Positions 4,703-5,892 of a DNA stretch of 5,892 nt are shown here, piece after piece. Source of the DNA: Acidobacteriota bacterium (GTDB taxonomy: Bacteria > Acidobacteriota > Terriglobia > Terriglobales > Acidobacteriaceae). Below the pieces are notes generated by a model, which was not told the origin of the DNA, did no database searches, and saw only the letters and a list, made by a program, of their open reading frames with translations. The stretch lies in the NCBI GenBank assembly GCA_021781255.1, contig JAJXXG010001110.1, positions 1 through 5,892 of the forward strand, written 5' to 3'. The translations under genes were made by a program, and so were the position numbers. The first letter of the stretch is position 1. The number at the start of each line of letters is the position of its first letter.

Positions 4703-5712
4703 TGCCCACTCAACAGGTCCACGGCCGCTCTCAGCGATGCGTCATCTAAGTGCGCATAGCGGGCAGTAATCGCGATGGTCTTATGGCCGGCCAAAGTCTG
4801 GATCACTTTCAGGTTCACGCCCTTCATAGCGAGCTTGGAACAGAAATGATGACGGCAGTCGTGCCAGCGGAAGTTCCTGACCTCCGCCTTCTTCAGCGCA
4901 CTTGCGAACCATTTTCGTGGATTGTTGATTGAGAACACTGCACCCTCCCGATCCTTTGCAGCCTTGCGCAGCTGGCCGAATGAATTGAAGACCTCACGAT
5001 TCATCGGAATCGTTCTGCCTGAATAGTTCTTGGTTCGTCTCAATCGGATTTCTTTGCGTTTTAGATCGACGGCATCCCATTGCAGTCCGTATTGCTCGCT
5101 CAAGCGCATCCCTGTTCCCAAGGCGATTTCCAACTCCGGCAAATGCTTGGGATACTCCTTACAAAGGACCGCGCGAAGACGCTGCTCCTCATCGTCTGCG
5201 AGCCAGCGGATCACGCCATTCTCTTCATGGCGCTGCCTGACCAGGCGTGCCGGGTTGCTCGTGACTTTTCCATTGCGAAGCGCTTCTCGAAACACCAGGC
5301 TGAACACGGCCCGGTATCGGTTCGCAGTGGCAGGCGTCCTGCAGTTCGCAGTCAGCCAGGCGTCGATTTCCTCCGGCTTGATCTTGTCCGCTTCGCGGTT
5401 AGCGAACTCGGTGGAGAGCCGGGCAAGCCGTATTCTGATGTTCTTCGTGTCCTTATGGTGGGAGGAACTGTACGCGAGGATGGCGTCCGCGAGTTCCTTG
5501 AATCTGATTCCGGCACTGCGCAAGTTGGAAGGAAGCTTCTTGCCCGCCCGGACGTCAGACTTGCGCTGCTGATACAGCGCAATCGCGTCGCTCTTCCGCC
5601 CCACCTTCTCCCGCTTGAGCTGGCCGTCTACCCGATAGCGAATCCACCATACTCCGCTACCCGGGACCTTCTCCCATACTCCCGTGACTCGCTGTTGGCT
5701 TTTCCTGGGCAT
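4699..5712 (-). CDS. Tyrosine recombinase / phage-type site-specific integrase, intact
   Basis: This enzyme integrates and excises the element by site-specific strand exchange through a covalent tyrosyl-DNA intermediate. Its 337 residues fit the family. The N-terminal segment (GVWEKVPGSGVWWIRYRVDG, about 11-30) is a small beta-rich arm-binding-type region. A SAM-like core-binding domain follows at about 70-165 (FKELADAILAYS to NPARLVRQRHE). The catalytic domain runs from about 168 to 330 with every active-site residue: R203 (GTGMRLSE), K228 (RRTKNYSG), H284 and R287 (WHDCRHHF), H310 (LAGHKT) and nucleophile Y319 (ARYAHL). The start is ATG 5710-5712; only a weak GTGGA precedes it. It reads away from a tRNA-Leu gene whose 3' end is about 106 bp upstream of its start, the common layout for tRNA-targeting integrases. 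It faces the HTH gene tail to tail. Confidence 0.95.
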   Translation of the reverse strand: MPRKSQQRVTGVWEKVPGSGVWWIRYRVDGQLKREKVGRKSDAIALYQQRKSDVRAGKKLPSNLRSAGIRFKELADAILAYSSSHHKDTKNIRIRLARLSTEFANREADKIKPEEIDAWLTANCRTPATANRYRAVFSLVFREALRNGKVTSNPARLVRQRHEENGVIRWLADDEEQRLRAVLCKEYPKHLPELEIALGTGMRLSEQYGLQWDAVDLKRKEIRLRRTKNYSGRTIPMNREVFNSFGQLRKAAKDREGAVFSINNPRKWFASALKKAEVRNFRWHDCRHHFCSKLAMKGVNLKVIQTLAGHKTIAITARYAHLDDASLRAAVDLLSGH

Positions 5713-5740
5713 CTTTGTCCACCCGATTGACTCCGGAACA

Positions 5741-5763
5741 AAGTATCACCATAAGTATCACCA
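5741..5763 (-). repeat. Two direct repeats AAGTATCACCA, candidate integrase arm-type sites
   Basis: AAGTATCACCA occurs at 5741-5751 and 5753-5763, a 12-bp period (just over one helical turn), in the 106-bp gap between the integrase start and the tRNA 3' end. I saw no third copy in the window. Tyrosine integrases of this layout bind short direct repeats flanking the crossover core, so these are good candidates. They also overlap the integrase promoter region, so autoregulation is possible. The function is inferred. Confidence 0.55.
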
Positions 5764-5818
5764 GAGCTGTGGGCAGAATCACTGCAGATGAAGCGTGTCG
5801 TGTAAGTTATTGATTTTA

Positions 5819-5892
5819 TGGTGCCGGGAGGGGGGGTCGAACCCCCATGACCGCAAGGGTCGGCGGATTTTGAGTCCGCTGCGTCTGCCAGT
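5819..5892 (-). tRNA. tRNA-Leu (anticodon CAA), 5' end outside the window; probable attachment site
   Basis: Read on the minus strand, the gene ends with an encoded CCA (5819-5821), discriminator A (5822) and acceptor strand TCCCGGC (5823-5829). The T-arm has a GGGGG/CCCCC stem and TTCGACC loop (5830-5846). A long class-II variable arm follows (GACC/GGTC stem). The anticodon arm has a perfect GCGGA/TCCGC stem (5863-5879) with loop CTCAAAA, giving anticodon CAA (5870-5872). The start of the D-arm follows and the gene runs off the edge with about 12-15 nt missing. The long variable arm and anticodon fit leucine. Its 3' half faces the integrase, so it is the likely attB-derived core. Confidence 0.95.

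Noticed and set aside
5030..5730. Two long plus-strand open frames (5030-5572 and 5080-5730)
   Set aside because: Both are antisense to the integrase, which has all its catalytic residues on the minus strand.
1..5892. CRISPR array, toxin-antitoxin pair, retron or restriction system
   Set aside because: I looked for regularly spaced repeats, paired small genes, reverse transcriptase motifs and methyltransferase or nuclease motifs and saw none.

Overview
The window reads as a mobile-element-rich stretch of a bacterial chromosome. It is bounded on the left by an ordinary transporter gene and on the right by a tRNA-Leu gene with an integrase beside it. The organism is probably an acidobacterium (Terriglobia-like). 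This is inference from the style of the integrase N-terminus, the excisionase-like HTH protein and the IS3 elements, not from a marker gene. No other host signal is present.

Layout. Positions 1-643 (minus strand) hold the N-terminal two thirds of a cation diffusion facilitator (CDF) metal exporter that runs off the left edge. Positions 660-1945 are a graveyard of gene fragments, all on the plus strand: an unrecognised piece (661-980), the C-terminal wing of an HxlR-family regulator (981-1172), the C-terminal catalytic part of a tyrosine recombinase (about 1204-1519), and the 3' part of an IS3-family transposase (1545-1943). Directly after them, 1946-3121 is a structurally complete IS3-family insertion sequence. 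It has perfect 14-bp terminal inverted repeats, orfA and orfB, an intact DDE triad and a textbook A AAA AAG slippery heptamer. It lacks a target-site duplication. Positions 3122-4385 are 1.26 kb without a convincing gene, but with several inverted repeats and a tandem TGCTATAGT motif. Positions 4386-4670 (plus) encode a small excisionase-like HTH protein. Positions 4699-5712 (minus) encode an intact tyrosine integrase with all six catalytic residues. The two converge on one 10-bp-stem hairpin. Positions 5741-5763 carry two copies of an 11-bp direct repeat, likely integrase arm-type sites. Positions 5819-5892 (minus) are the 3' part of tRNA-Leu(CAA), the probable attachment site.

How it fits together. 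The right part looks like the integration end of an element that entered at the 3' end of tRNA-Leu. The integrase would recombine there, with the HTH protein as a candidate directionality factor. The left part records older insertions and deletions, including a second, unrelated integrase and two IS3 elements. I found no defence operon, CRISPR array or clearly new multi-gene system. The points most worth following are the integrase/tRNA attachment architecture, the tandem hairpin repeats with an overlapping small ORF at the start of the HTH gene, and the structured gene-free 1.26 kb.
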